64,000 nt of DNA from Patagioenas fasciata (Eukaryota > Chordata > Aves > Columbiformes > Columbidae): positions 4,023,501-4,087,500 of the forward strand of contig NC_092520.1 of assembly GCF_037038585.1 (NCBI RefSeq), given 5' to 3'. The translations under genes and the position numbers were made by a program. The notes under the pieces are model-generated. The model saw only the letters and a list, made by a program, of their open reading frames with translations. It did no database searches and was not told where the DNA came from. Each line of letters opens with the position of its first letter. The stretch's first letter is position 1. Positions 1-12,479 of this stretch are shown here, in pieces.

Positions 1-2149
1 AACACGTTAATATGTTCTTCAGCCAACCGTTTCATTAGGCTTCATGTCAAAGCCCAAAGAAGGAGACTTAGGTTGGTCCCTTCTTCTACCTGATCCCATG
101 AAGAACATCTGAGTCTGAGCTAAATGCACAAGAGGCAGCCGGGTAACAATGTGCATGTTTGCATAGGTCCTTCTTCACGCAGGTGACCCAGGATCTCATT
201 CTTGCTTCATTAGATATGAAGAAGAGTCTTGACTTTAGTCCTCCATGAATGCAAAGCTCCTATCACTCTTCCTTAGGACACACGCTGGCAAGTTCCATCA
301 CTGGGAAACGCTCTCTGATGATAAATGTTCTCTAAACAGAAATATTGGGACATCAAATCTAGCAGCAAGGATACAAAGACTGGTTCTAAACCAGAAGCAG
401 CGTCATGTCTTGGCTAGATGTGCTTAAGCCATGTTCCCTTTTTCATTCTGGCTAGTGGAGCAAGGTCTCCGTTCCCCTGTATCTGGATATGTATTTCTCT
501 GCACACACTCGTGTGTGTGGAAGGAGGAATGAAGGCACCTTACCTTCTGCAGACCTACAGATTTCAGCACACGGCAAGGGGCAAAAAAAGCCATATTCTA
601 CAAAAGTCACCAAATTGTTTTGAAAGCAGAACCTCAAGTCCTCAGAAGTACATAACTGTGCAGGTCCTGTAGATATCTATAGGATTTCAGTGCTCTTATG
701 CCACATTAGACCTGCTCAGCTCTTCCGCCGTAAAGGTGACAACATGTCCCTCTTTTGGTCAATGTATGTGGGAAGCTCTTTGGGAAAGGGAAAAACTCTT
801 ACCAAAGGTTTACTTAGTGTTTGGAGCAGGGTACTGTAGTACCACTGCCTCTCTTGGTAATACAGCTGATAATGTTGCCATAAGTCTGTATCTGAGTGTC
901 ACAAACCCTTAAAGACCTGTCAGAGTGATCAGAGATGCTTTGTGATGGGTTTGAATGGGTGACCCTTGTATCATGGTCATCTCTACTGTTCAGATTTTTA
1001 AGGAGTATTCTTGCCCTGAGAGCTAACCTGGATGTAAATTTTGGGTCTTCAATTGCCTTAAAGCTTTCACTATATGTGAGGTTCTGCAAAGTCTGTAGTG
1101 GGAGGAGGGTTGTTTTTCCTCCTAACAGCAGCTTTCACACACACCATGAGCATTTCTGGGGAGCCATCACTAACATTCCTGAACCACAGAAAAATATGAT
1201 CATTTGGCAGCTCCAGAGACGACTGTAGGATATAAAAGGAGAACGGGTGGAGCTGGGATAGATCCCAGAGGACAGACAGTAGCCTGTTCCCACACAAGGA
1301 CTGGAGGGTGTGATGCCAATCCCAGCCATTTGCTCAGGGTAAACCAAGGGCATGTTAACAGAAGTCAACGACATGAATTAAAACGGGTGGTTGGGAGGAG
1401 AGTCATTTCCAGAGATGGCATCAGTAGCAGATGATGTCCTAATGGGACCAATATGTTGAGAACTTTGTATGTTGCAAATCCCACACCAGTGATCCAAACA
1501 CCCAGGCAAAGTATGGAAATCCACCAAAATCTTTAGCTGGAGCGTTAGTCATCATCTGTAGAAATGAAAGCTGACAAGGCGGCAGCTGCCTTGGTCAGAG
1601 CTGTTTCATATTTGAATGGCCCCATATAGAGAAAGCTTGAATCAGAAATGCAGTGAAACCAAGAGGGAATAAGATGTTAAGCCACCACAAGGGATAAAAG
1701 GGAGAATATTTCAATATGTGAACAAGCAGAAATCTCCTGGGTAGCAGAGAGGAATATTAAATTAGAGCAAGAGGACAATGGCCAGCAATGACAAAGAATA
1801 AGAGGGATTAGAGCAGAATTAATGTCACCGTCTGCTCAAAGTTTTACATGCAAGTGGATTGTAGGGTCAATAAATAGGCATTTCCTGGCTGAATCTTCAT
1901 TGTTCAGTCGCTCCTGGTTTCAGTTTAGTGTAGAATTGGCATTAATTGCTTTCAGATGACCACAGATATATCACAGAGCTGCCTTGGGTTCCCTCAGCTG
2001 TCCAACCTTCCTGGGAAGCAGTTGACTTTGCAAGGGCTAAATGTGCTGAAAACAAGCAGAGGTTTGGGTCACTGAGCAGATGATTCTGCTGGCTTGGAGT
2101 TGACCAGAGATGTTCCAAGCTGTTTTTCAAGTGGGTAAGGACTAAAAAA
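1..2149. other. Intergenic sequence, nothing recognised
   Basis: Only short spurious open frames; no repeat family, splice-flanked exon or RNA gene was identified. Confidence 0.5.
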
Positions 2150-3215
2150 TGACTGTGCTGAGTCAGACCAGATCTGTAACTGTTCCCCATCCCTCTTGGA
2201 ACATAAGCTTGGGAAAGGAGCATGGAAACAACACCGGAGGGTAGCGATACTGCCCCAATATCTCCTCTGTCCTACAGAGTTGTGCCTTAGGGACTTGCCG
2301 AGCCACAGCTTGTACATTTGTCTTGGGGAGACTCTGATTAACATTTCTTCCCTTAGCCATGCAATTGCCTTTGGGATCTGTATGAATGTTTTATGCCTGC
2401 TGACAAGGAGGTCCATAATAGAGCTCCAGACTTTGTCAAAAGGCAGAATCTTTAGGGTTTTTTTCAAGTCTACTGCCCAATCACATCACTTGATGACCCT
2501 AATTCTGCCATTATTAGAAACAATAATTATTCTCTATGCCATGGTGTACCTATCTATAGAGATACTTACTGTGTCTTTCTTGTATAATCTCTTATGAGGT
2601 TGACAAGTCTTATTCTTTTTATACATGCCTTGTGAAAAAACATTTTACACCCTGAGTCCTTTAAAAACTTTTCTAATTCTTCTACATCCTTGTTCAGAGA
2701 GCAAAAGAGCTTTTGATATTTGGGTACTCTGTGGTTTTTTAAGTTGCATCACCCTGTAGTTTCCTATCCCTTCCCAAGTAATGGCTTCCCCATAATAGCT
2801 TTTTCTGGAAGTTTTTTAGCCACAACTGAGTGTCCAGTTGACATTTTTGTAGAACTCACTCTAATGACACCAACATCTCCTTACTGAGTGCTAAAGGGTG
2901 GTTCGGAGACTCTTCATAGGAAAAAATAACAACATAGCATTTAATACCTTTGACTTTTATTCCTCAACCACTCTACAACTTTTCAGTTACTTTCCTCCTT
3001 AGGATTCCTAATAACTGAGTGTCCTTCATATACGTTGTCCCCTCACTCTTCACTTCATTTTTAAGATGATTAATGGATGTGCCATATGGTACAGATTGTA
3101 TCATAGATCCTGTGGATGTCCTCTGGTGCTATACCTCCACTGTGGAACAAGACATTTATTTCTACACTTCAAGCAATTTCAGTCCCTGAGGCTTCTCTCA
3201 TTTCCTGAACTTCTT
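2150..3215 (-). repeat. Ancient, heavily decayed CR1-like LINE fragment
   Basis: Read left to right the stretch follows, in order, the minus strand of an old amniote CR1. It starts with 'gctgagtcagacc', then 'ttgatgaccctaattct', 'ataatctcttatgagg', 'caagtcttattcttttta', 'ttctaattcttctacatcc', 'aacatctccttactgagtg', and a later block with 'gatcctgtggatgtcctc' and 'gacatttatttctac'. Identity is clearly low and the reading frame is destroyed. It is much older than the other CR1 copies here. Edges are approximate. Confidence 0.55.
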
Positions 3216-4263
3216 TATCCAAAACTAGTGTCAAACTAAAAACTTGTATGAATGAAAATCTTCTATTCTTTCCCCTCTTCCCACTTTCTAAAGAACAGAC
3301 CCCAGAATAATATAATTCAGGTAGCCTTTCTTATCCAGCAGGAAATCCCATTAGACCCAGTCTAACCATCATGGGAGTTACGTATAACTTAGGTACGCTT
3401 GGGCAAACATTCATTTGAACATAATCTTCAGGTCTTTGTAGGACCCTGAGGGATCTTTCCAGGTTTTCTGCTGATGCAGCTGTATTGGGCCATTTCTGTG
3501 GTCAGCTGCCTGTTGATGGGAAGCAATACTCTGATACAAGGCTAGTCATTAAATTCTACATGTAGGCAGTACCAGATAACAAAAAACCCCACTTTTTTCC
3601 ATTCTGTATGGCTGCTGTATGAGAAAATCATATTGATCTTGTGAGCTCTTCTAAGCATCAGCATATTGGCCAAAGCTTGCGCTGTTTTTCCAGGTTTTCC
3701 TATACCTCTGTCTTGCTACCTCGTCCAAAGCTGGGGAGCTGCTACTTGTCCAGCCATCTTTCCAGCAAAAGGGAGAAAGAGGGTCCAGAGATGGGGCTGT
3801 GGTCCTTTTTTTGCTGCATCTGCTTGGCATTGACTCAGCTCTGGCAATTCTCCTCCATCTGCCCAGGACCCTGAGATCTGAGCAGAGCTGGCCAGTATCT
3901 GGGGATACTTCTGAATGGGAGAATCAAACAGTGTTTCCCATCTCTTCCCTGCTCTGCTGAGACTGACAGATCTCTGGTTTAGTCCTCGGTCCTGCCTTAA
4001 ACCTTCTTTCTCATGGGTTATAAAGAAGTTTCCTCCCATGTTCCAGGCTGAGTATGAGGGGCTAAACTCCACACATACACTGCGGCACAGCAAACCTTCA
4101 GTGTTTTCATTGAAACTTCATCAAAATCATTCAGCTTTTTCAGCAGCAAGAAGTGAGGTGGCTTCACTGCACTGGTACCAGCACTAAAACTGTTTCATCT
4201 TCCTCCACTGCCACAGTGGCACCCAGATGAAAAAAACTAAAGAGTGCCTGAATTTCACGACTA

Positions 4264-4277
4264 TTATCCCTCCTAAA
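4264..4277. repeat. Left copy of a 14-bp direct repeat flanking a CR1
   Basis: TTATCCCTCCTAAA here is identical to 4941-4954. It abuts the 5' end of the CR1 and may be a target-site duplication. Confidence 0.6.
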
Positions 4278-4917
4278 CATGATCATGAGCCAGCACTGTG
4301 CCCTTGTGGCCAAGGAGGCCAATGGCATCCTGGGGTGTATTAGCTGAGGGGTGGTCAGTAGGTCGAGAGAGGTTCTCCTGCCCCTCTACTCTGCCCTGGG
4401 GAGACCACACCTGGAACATTGTGTCCAGTTGTGGCCCCTCAGTTCCAGAAGGACAGGGAACTGCTGGAGAGAGTCCAGCGCAGGGCAACAAAGATGCTGA
4501 AGGGAGTGGAGCATCTCCCGTGTGAGGAAAGGCTGAGGGAGCTGGGGCTCTGGAGCTGGAGAAGAGGAGACTGAGGGGTCACCTCATTCATGTTTACAGA
4601 TATATAAAGGGTGAGTGTCAGGAGGATGGAGCCAGGCTCTTCTCGGTGACAACCAGTGATAGGACAAGGGGTAATGGGTTCAATCTGGAACACAAAAGGT
4701 TCCACTTAAATATGAGAAGAAACTTGTTCCTGGTGAGGGTGTCAGAGCCTGGCCCAGGCTGCCCAGGGAGGTTGTGGAGTCTCCTTCTCTGCAGACATTC
4801 AAACCCGCCTGGACACCTTCCTGTGGAACCTCAGCTGGGTGTTCCTGCTCCATGGGGGGATTGCACTGGATGAGCTTTCCAGGTCCCTTCCAATCCCTGA
4901 CATTCTGGGATTGTGTG
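4276..4917 (+). repeat. CR1 LINE 3' fragment
   Basis: It is a 5'-truncated CR1 in plus orientation. It carries a decayed end of ORF2 (peptide traces [17 protein letters not shown] and [14 protein letters not shown]) and then the 3' UTR ending near 'gacattctgggattgtg'. It resembles the copy at 48674 in the opposite orientation. An exact 14-bp direct repeat lies on both sides (4264-4277 and 4941-4954). Confidence 0.9.
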
Positions 4918-4940
4918 TAAACATTATCACTCCCTTGACG

Positions 4941-4954
4941 TTATCCCTCCTAAA
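4941..4954. repeat. Right copy of a 14-bp direct repeat flanking a CR1
   Basis: TTATCCCTCCTAAA matches 4264-4277 exactly. It sits about 24 bases beyond the CR1 tail rather than directly against it. A looser copy, ATTATCACTCCC, lies between. Confidence 0.6.
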
Positions 4955-5570
4955 ATATGTAAAAGTGAAGGTTCACAGCAAACTGTGTATCTGCTCCTGT
5001 TGTAGTCAATAGTTTTCTAGGTCTTTACTATTCATATACTTCTTTTAGGGTAATTTTCATTAAGGACAAGTCATCTGCCTTTGAAGTCTGACTTCAAGCT
5101 TTCTCTTCGGTGTTAAAGGAAAATTAATTCCCAATTGTAAAATCAGCTTTATTCCTCATGGACAATGAGAACAAAATTTCAAACCTTGTCTTTGTACGCA
5201 CACAATGTTGATGAGGAATGCACATCATGCTGTATTTTTTCTCACTGAGCTTTCTCACTCCCCTTTACATGTCATTCTATAAAGTATCCCTCCAGAGTGC
5301 TCATTTCTAGTCGTCTCTCTGCAATGCAAAATAAGACATGCCTTGGGATTATTCATACCATAAGATGACTCATAGAATTTTTCTACAAGAGACACTAGAT
5401 TTTGAAGTAGCAGAAGATTAATACAGGAAAACTAAGGAGCATATTGAAGGATATTGTAACAGAGGCAGGGGCTGCAAGCAGGATGTTGGAAGGTCGATAA
5501 TTTTTGTTAATAGATTTGTAACCTTCAAATATTAAGTGAAACTGAGGTCAGATTCAGTCATCCAGCCTGG

Positions 5571-5612
5571 AAAAACAAACAAACAAACAAGCAAACTAAA
5601 CAAAACCAAAAC
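5571..5612. repeat. (AAAC)n-type low-complexity run
   Basis: Repeated AAAC/AAGC/AACC units without other structure. Confidence 0.8.
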
Positions 5613-6989
5613 CGAACAGTGAGTGTTACAAGGATTATTTCTGGCTGGGTTTCGAACACACTGTATAAAGGGCACAATATCTTTGTAGTCTTCAGCGTTT
5701 CTGGGTCTATAGCTTCGAGAAAGCAAAGAAGGTGGATTTGGTGGATAAGTGCATAGATCCAACCCAGGTTGTGGCAGTTTCATTTAGTTAGTAGAAATCG
5801 CAGTTTATGGGATACCTGACAGTCCCTTTATTGCATTTTCCTGCTTCTGGCTGTGGTCAGCAGTGATCACTTAGAGAACAGGGGCATGAGAGATATATTC
5901 CCCAGCAAATTCTTCTCTGCTAAACGACATTTGGCTTGGAGAGCAGATGAGCACGGACTAGAGCAATTCCACGACTGTCATGGACCAAAGCAGAGGCATA
6001 GCACTTTTTAATAATGTTTTTCTGTCCTGCCCAGGACTTAATCTCCCTCTTCTTTACATGCATCAGAAGAAATCTCATCCTCTTTATGACTACTACAAAC
6101 CACTGCCCTCCAGGCAAATCACAAAGAAAGCATTTACAGGGCAGGCAGGGAACCCGATAATTTCTTAATTGCATGTCTGGGCAGAGTTCAATTATAACCA
6201 TTTCCTAAGTGTGGAAATAAACACTTTGTGTGGGTTGCACCAGTGGTTAAGAACCTCCTACGTTGTCCTGACTTACAGACCAAGAAAATTGTCTTCCTGC
6301 TAAGTAGAATTAAACAAACAAACAAAAAAAAGTACCTTGTTTTAGCCCTCCTAAACCTGAAAACTTCGTAAAAGTCTCAGAAAATAAATAAACAAAAACC
6401 AGCCGTCCTGAAGTATTTCTCTGTCTCTTCTTATTCATTCTGCTATGTGGAACAGCTGGGAGCAGCTTGTTAGGAGACACCAACTTATTGTCAGCCCATC
6501 CTCCTTTGCGGAGAGGGAATAACAGCTGAAAACAAGAGCATTTCCAATGATAGTCACCATACAGACAGAGAGCAAAAAAGGGGAGCACTGGGGAAGAAAT
6601 CTGCTCCCCACTCTGTCCGTCATAGAAACCCTCCTTACCTAAACGGAGATGGTAAAGCTCATTCTATGTATCTTGATGTGTTAATTTAGTGCTATTCTTT
6701 TCCTAGCAAAAGAGCTGAAAGCAGAAAAAAAAAAAATTAGGTTCTGGCTTGGAGCTTGTTTCCAGGAATCGAGGGAAATTTGTCATTCCCATCCTCTCTC
6801 CAGTGTGTATGACATGGATATCTCATTTCCAGTTGAGTTTTGGAGCTATGTTTCATTCACCATCGTCACAAGATCTGCTTCATCAGCATGACGCTTGACT
6901 CAAATTGCCTTAAAACACACAATTCAAGTCATATAAAGGGTCTGATAATATGTTCCTGCACCATGGCTACTCTTTGAAGTTTATGGGGT

Positions 6990-7616
6990 GCAAAACTTTG
7001 TGTGCTGCAATGGCCCAGAAGGCAAATACCACCTTGGGCTTCATCAAAAGGATCGTGGCCAGAAGGTCAAGGGAGAGGATTCTGCCCCTCTGCTCCGCTC
7101 TGGTGAGACCCCCTTACAGTGCTGGTCCAGCTCTGGGTCCTCAGCACAGGACACACATGGAGCTGCTGGAGAGGGGCCAGAGGAGCCCCAGGAATGATGC
7201 GAGGCTGGAACAGCTCTGCTGGGAGGACAGGCTGAGAGAGTTGGGGTGTTCAGCTGGAGAAGAGAAGCTCTGGGGAGACCTTAGTGTGGCCTTTCTGGAA
7301 TTAAAAGGGCAAATAAGAAAGATGGAGACAGACTGTTGGGCAGATCATGTTGTGATAGGACAAGGGGTGATGGTTTTAAACTAAAGGAGGGAGATTCAGG
7401 CCAGACATGAGGAAGAAATGTTTTCCCCTGAGGGTGGTGAGAGCCTGGCCCAGGTTGGGCAGAGAGGTGGTGGATGAACCATCCCTGGAGACATCCCAGG
7501 CCAGGCTGGACGGGGCTCTGAGCAACCTGAGCTGGTGAAGATGTCCCTGCTCATGGCAGGGGTGGCACTGGATGAGCTTTGAAGGTCCCTTACAACCCAA
7601 ACTATTCTGTGATTCT
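6990..7616 (+). repeat. CR1 LINE 3' fragment
   Basis: Plus-oriented CR1 starting near 'gctgcaatggcccagaagg', through the 'tctgcccctctgctccgctctggtg' region, and ending 'actattctgtgattct'. The frame still shows ORF2 C-terminal pieces such as LEQLCWEDRLRELG. It closely resembles copies at 24490, 29125 (minus) and 57410 (minus). Confidence 0.92.
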
Positions 7617-9748
7617 AAATCACCCCAGACCAGTGGGGTGGGCTGTGTTAGGACATTGGAAGAACTGAACCACCCATCTCCACAGAGGCATGGGTCTTCT
7701 CATGAACCCCAGGAGACACCAGGGCATGATTGTCCCCGTCCTGATATAAAGCCCAACAGATGACTGGATTATGTGGGGTGTACGACCCAAGGGAGGAAAA
7801 GCTCTGACTGCGGGAGGGCTGTCTCAGAGCAACTGGAAGCAAGATAAGAGGTGAAAAACATAAACTGGCCCCAAATCTGCCTTCCAAATGACTAATTGGG
7901 ATGTCTTGACTGAACATCAGATGGTGTTTCATCTACAGCCAGACTCTGCGATCATGCTCCATCGATGCTAAAAACGAGTATTGTGATAATCCTCTCTCTG
8001 GGGGAGAAATGGTTTGAAGTGTAAACGGTGCATCTCAAGATTTTTGAAACTCCAGGAGTTCTGCAAACACCAGAAGTGATAAAGTTGAGTTTCCTATTGA
8101 GCTGTGGCCCTTGGTTGATTGCCTTCAGCATCTGAAAAGCCTGTGAGCTCTAACTTAAGTTTTTTTAGCTTTGTGGACATTTATAGTGTCTCTTTCTCTT
8201 GTTCTGTCCCCTCTGTGTGTTCTCAGATGAGCATTTTTAGGGTCTCTCTCCTGCCCAGCTGATGGGAATGTGACACAGCCAAGACATGGAATAGACACAA
8301 AAGCCTTATTTTGGGGGATTATAAATGGACAAAATGGCTTACACCCAAATACAGAGGAATTAGAGAAAGTTAATAATTTCCAAGGCTTTGGGGCTAGCTG
8401 GACCTTTAAGATAATCTTATCTGGGTTGTACAACTCAGGTCAAAGAATTGAACTAAATGGCTTCTATGTTAAGCCCTTATCTTTTATTATTTTTTTTCTT
8501 TCCCAGAAGGCATAACCCCATAGAAGAAACAGTAAATGGAGATCTGAAAGATCAGCGTTCAGTATCTAATCTGCTGCTTCACATTGTGTTGCTTAATTAA
8601 TTCAGTGCTTCAGACCGCTCTGGGCAAAATATAAACAATTGTTCGCTGTTTCACAAAATTATTATAGCTGTTAAATGTTTGTAATGTTGTTCAGATACCA
8701 CAGTGGTGAGAGACATGGAAAAATCTATACATAAATCAGCACTGTTTATATTTCTGCTGATAGCAGAGATATCACAGAGTTTTTGTCATTATTTAAATTT
8801 TTTTTATTTATTTTTTTTTTACTCCCCAAGTGTGGAGAAGATGTTGCCTCTGTCACATTACACACCGAAAAAAAATTAGGCTCATCAACATCATAGTACA
8901 AAAAAGGGGAATAAATACTTCTTAGCAGCAATATCATTCTTCACATCTTCAAAGCACTTTACAAATATCTGCCAGGAAGCTGACTTTCCACTCTGACATT
9001 CAGATTCCCAGGGTATTGTTTCTATTTCGGTGAAATGTTTGTTATGACAGCCTGACCTTCCTGAAAGAATAGCTTCAGCATTTGAGAACCCATCCCTGGC
9101 AGAACTGCATCTCTAACTACATTTTTAAATGGTTCTTCTATAATATATCTAAAAGCACGTATCAATAATCCCATTCTTTCTTATGAATTGAGAAGGAGTT
9201 GTCTATACAGGGGATAATGGGCTGAGTATTTCTCCTACAGTGTGTAATAATGAGGTTGGAGGGATGTCTTTTTAGGAGGAGCTGGGATTTAACATCATAA
9301 ACATGGGAAAAACATTTGAAAGAAAAAGAGATGGAAGTTGAATTTGCATGTGCTAAGGAGACCATCCTCCTGACGGTCTCCTCTTTGGAGGTGCAGATGG
9401 ACACAAAGAGCCATGGGGTTTCTCCTGACACAGCGAATTAGAAGCAGCGAGCTGAGCTTTGGATGAGATGGTCTGGTGGACCTGGCCCCAAAAGTGAGCA
9501 GTTAAGGTTGGTGGCTCCAGGAAGGAGTCCTCTGCAAATGGTTGCTGCTGGAGAGCTGAGAAATGGAGTTTCTTGAGAATCTAAGACCCCAAAATTCATG
9601 CTGAGGACCACACAGCATGACCCCTCCTAACTCTGGAATGGGAATGCCCTCTTTTCACTGTGAGTGAGCAACACAACATGATCAGGGTTGGGTTTGGGGC
9701 TGTTTCCTAGGATGGTGTGCCCCTGTGAGTTGACATCTATGTGCGGTA
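7617..9748. other. Intergenic sequence, nothing recognised
   Basis: AT-rich, with T/A homopolymer runs near 8798-8821. No gene was recognised. The similar gap at 4955-6989 holds only simple AAAC runs near 5575 and 6315. Confidence 0.5.
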
Positions 9749-9860
9749 TAGAATCATAGACTCATAGAATCATAGACTGATAGAATCATAGACTCATAGA
9801 CTCATAGACTCATAGAATCATAGACTCATAGAATCATAGAATCACAGAATCACAGAATCA
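9749..9860 (-). repeat. 14-unit octamer tandem array forming the CR1 tail
   Basis: Fourteen 8-base units read A-B-A-B'-A-B-B-B-A-B-A-A-C-C on the plus strand, where A is TAGAATCA, B is TAGACTCA, B' is TAGACTGA and C is CAGAATCA. Most CR1 tails have two or three units. Confidence 0.95.
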
Positions 9861-10112
9861 TTTTGGTTAAAAGAGACTCTCAAGATCATCAAGTCCAACC
9901 ATAACCTAACTCTAGCACCAACCCATGTCCCTAAGAACCTTATCTGTGCATCTTTTAAACCCTTCCAGGGATGGTGACTCCACCATGCTACAACCTCAAT
10001 TCAGATAACTGTAGAGAGCCAAAAGGTCTCACCTCAGCCTCCTTTTCTCCAGACTACACAGCTCCAGTTCCTTCAGCTGCTCATAGAAAGTAGAAAGGGT
10101 CTGTTTGCCCAA
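9749..10112 (-). repeat. CR1 LINE 3' fragment with expanded tail and internal deletion
   Basis: This is a minus-oriented CR1 with its 3' end at the left. The octamer tail (9749-9860) is followed by 'ttttggttaaaagagactctc', then the 'catccctgg'-type segment. It then jumps from 'gactccacca' straight to 'gctacaacctc', losing about 220 bases that are normally present, and continues into the ORF2 end. Confidence 0.88.
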
Positions 10113-11319
10113 CCCTTCTTTATAAACCCAATAGTGAATGTCATCCAGGGGGTTTCAGGACAGTGTCATGAAAGCAGGATGCTCAGAGGAAGTCCCAATA
10201 AAGGCTCCAGTTGAGAAAAAAGCTGTAGTGTGAGCCCAACCTTTCTTTGACGGCAGGAATCTCCTGTATAACCTCATGCTGGAAGAAACCATGGTCTTCT
10301 TCTGCTTTGAACCCTAGATTCCAGATAAAATTTGCTCATTGGGAAGGAGGGAGGAGAAGAGTGGAGCCTGCTCATCAGAGTTTCAACCTTGATGTTTTAC
10401 AGTATTTTTTTGTCTTCCTTCTTCCCATCTCATAACCAGACTGCACTTTTTCTTGAGAGCAAACCCAGCCAGGACTTCCAACTGCAAGATGGGCACTGAA
10501 GTCCACCACATTGCAGGAACAGCCTTTCTGTAGCCTCTTGTTTCTCTAGCACAACACACAGCAGCAACAAGCAGTGTAAACAGCTCAGCCTGGAGAAATA
10601 AACATTAGGCTAAAGATTATTTAATGACTGTTTTTAATTAAATAATTTACAGACCAAGGTCGGTAGCATGGGGTCCCGCCTCCCATGAAGACCTTGGGGA
10701 TTGTGGTCTGCAAGAGGTGTAAATCAGGGGAATTTCTTTGAAGCGCAGAAGTTGTGCCCATTTACACCCAGATAAGGATCTGATCCTGCGGGTTTGCCAC
10801 TTGCTTGGGCTGGAAAAAGGGCAGGCCCAGGTTTTGCAAGACTAAAAAAGATCAAAGAGGTCCAGTTTATTGGAAACAGCGGAGGAGGGAAAGCCAGCCC
10901 CTAAAGATTTCCTGCTCCTTCTGTAGTAGAAATGAACAAACAGCTAAACAGAAAAAGCAAGCAACAGGGTTCCTAGTATAAGCAGGCCCTACTTTAAACA
11001 TCTTTCTCCATCTGGGACATGTATAATGGCTATTTTCCGGTTCAAGCCACAAATAAAAGGCACTGTAAACACTTCAGAAGGGCCTGGATTAATCCTACCT
11101 AAATATAGGCAATGAGCTGTGCTTTCCATGTTACAAGTACGTCACTCTAGGCTCCCTCTATAATTAATAGAAAGTGCATACTTTCTATGCCACTGCGACA
11201 GAAAGACAGTGACTGAGACTTGGTTTAAGGCTGATATTCATTGCTTATGGTTATCACTCTGTAGAGTCACAGTTTGCATTGAATTTATACCACCTTGGCT
11301 TTATGACTCCAAGACCTCA
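10113..11319. other. Intergenic sequence, nothing recognised
   Basis: Mixed composition with no repeat or gene I can support. Confidence 0.5.
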
Positions 11320-11928
11320 TAAGACCAGAAAGCCAGTTGTATCCTGGTCTGCATCAAAAGAAGTGTGACCAGCAGATCGAGGGAGATGATTCTGCCCATC
11401 TGCTCTGCTCTGGTGAGATCCCACCTCAAGTGTTGCATCTAGTTCTGGGACCCTCAATGTAAGAAAGACATGGACCTGTTGGAGAGGGGCCAGTGGAGGC
11501 CACAAAGATGATCAAGGGGCTGGAGCATCTCCTGTATGAGGGCAGGCTGAGAAAGCTGAGGTTCTTCAACCTGGAGAGGAGAAGGTTCCAGGGAGACCTT
11601 ATAGCAGCCTTCCAGTACTTAAAGGAAACCTACAGGAAAGATGGGGAGGGACTCATTATCAGGGACAGTAGAGGTAGAATGAAAGATAATGGTTTTAAAC
11701 TGAAAAAGGGTAGATTTACATTAGATCTTACAAAGAAATTCTTTACTGTAAGCATGGTGAGACACTGAAACAGGTTGCTCAGAGAAGTTGTGGATGCTCC
11801 ATCCCTGGAAATGTTCAAGGTTTTGAGCAACCTGGTATAAGTAGAAGATGCCCCTGCCCATGCCAGGGAGATTGGAACTAGATGATCTTTAAGGTCACTT
11901 CCAGCCCAAACCATTGCATGATTCTATG
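11320..11928 (+). repeat. CR1 LINE 3' fragment
   Basis: Plus-oriented CR1 with a partly open ORF2 C-terminus (MIKGLEHLLYEGRLRKL, GRFTLDLTKKFFTV). It runs through the 3' UTR to 'ccattgcatgattctatg'. Confidence 0.9.
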
Positions 11929-12396
11929 TGTGTTTCCCTTTGAAGTATCTGAAATAACACAGGCGGTAGTGACCCCTTCACCATGATGTGGCAATGGGAT
12001 GAAACCACAATGGTGTTGAATGATCAGGGTGGTGGATCAGTGCACTGGGGGAGGGTATTTGAAGGTGCAAAGCTTGCTGAACCAGTGTTGAAACACTGCA
12101 TGACTGGTTCTTCTCCTGGATTGAACTCAGGCCTGAGCAGAGACAGTGAGGTAGGAAAAATGAACAAGGATGGATAAGACAGAGGTTAAGGCTTAAGACC
12201 GTCTTTGACATAATTTTATTCAGTGTGGTATGTAGTAAACCTTTATTTAGGAGTGCATTGATACACTCCCAGATAGATGTTCTAAGACCTGATGCCTAAG
12301 GACATCTGTTCATATCCATAGCTATGATGGCACAAAATATACACATGATTTAGTGTTTTTCTTTTCCTGTGTATCAGCACAGTGTCTGTCTTGGAC

Positions 12397-12479
12397 CAAG
12401 GGTTGGACTTGATGATCTCTGAGGTCTTTTCCAACCTAGCCAATTCTGTGTAAATTCTGTGTAAATTCTGTGTAAATTC
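12397..12479 (+). repeat. Short CR1 3'-end fragment with an 11-bp tandem tail
   Basis: Only the last part of a CR1 is present ('ggttggacttgatgatctctgaggt'). It is followed by three and a half copies of AATTCTGTGTA at 12442-12479. Confidence 0.75.

Noticed and set aside
9749..9860. Regularly spaced short repeats resembling a CRISPR array
   Set aside because: The 8-base units are contiguous with no spacers, and the array is the tail of a CR1 in a vertebrate genome.
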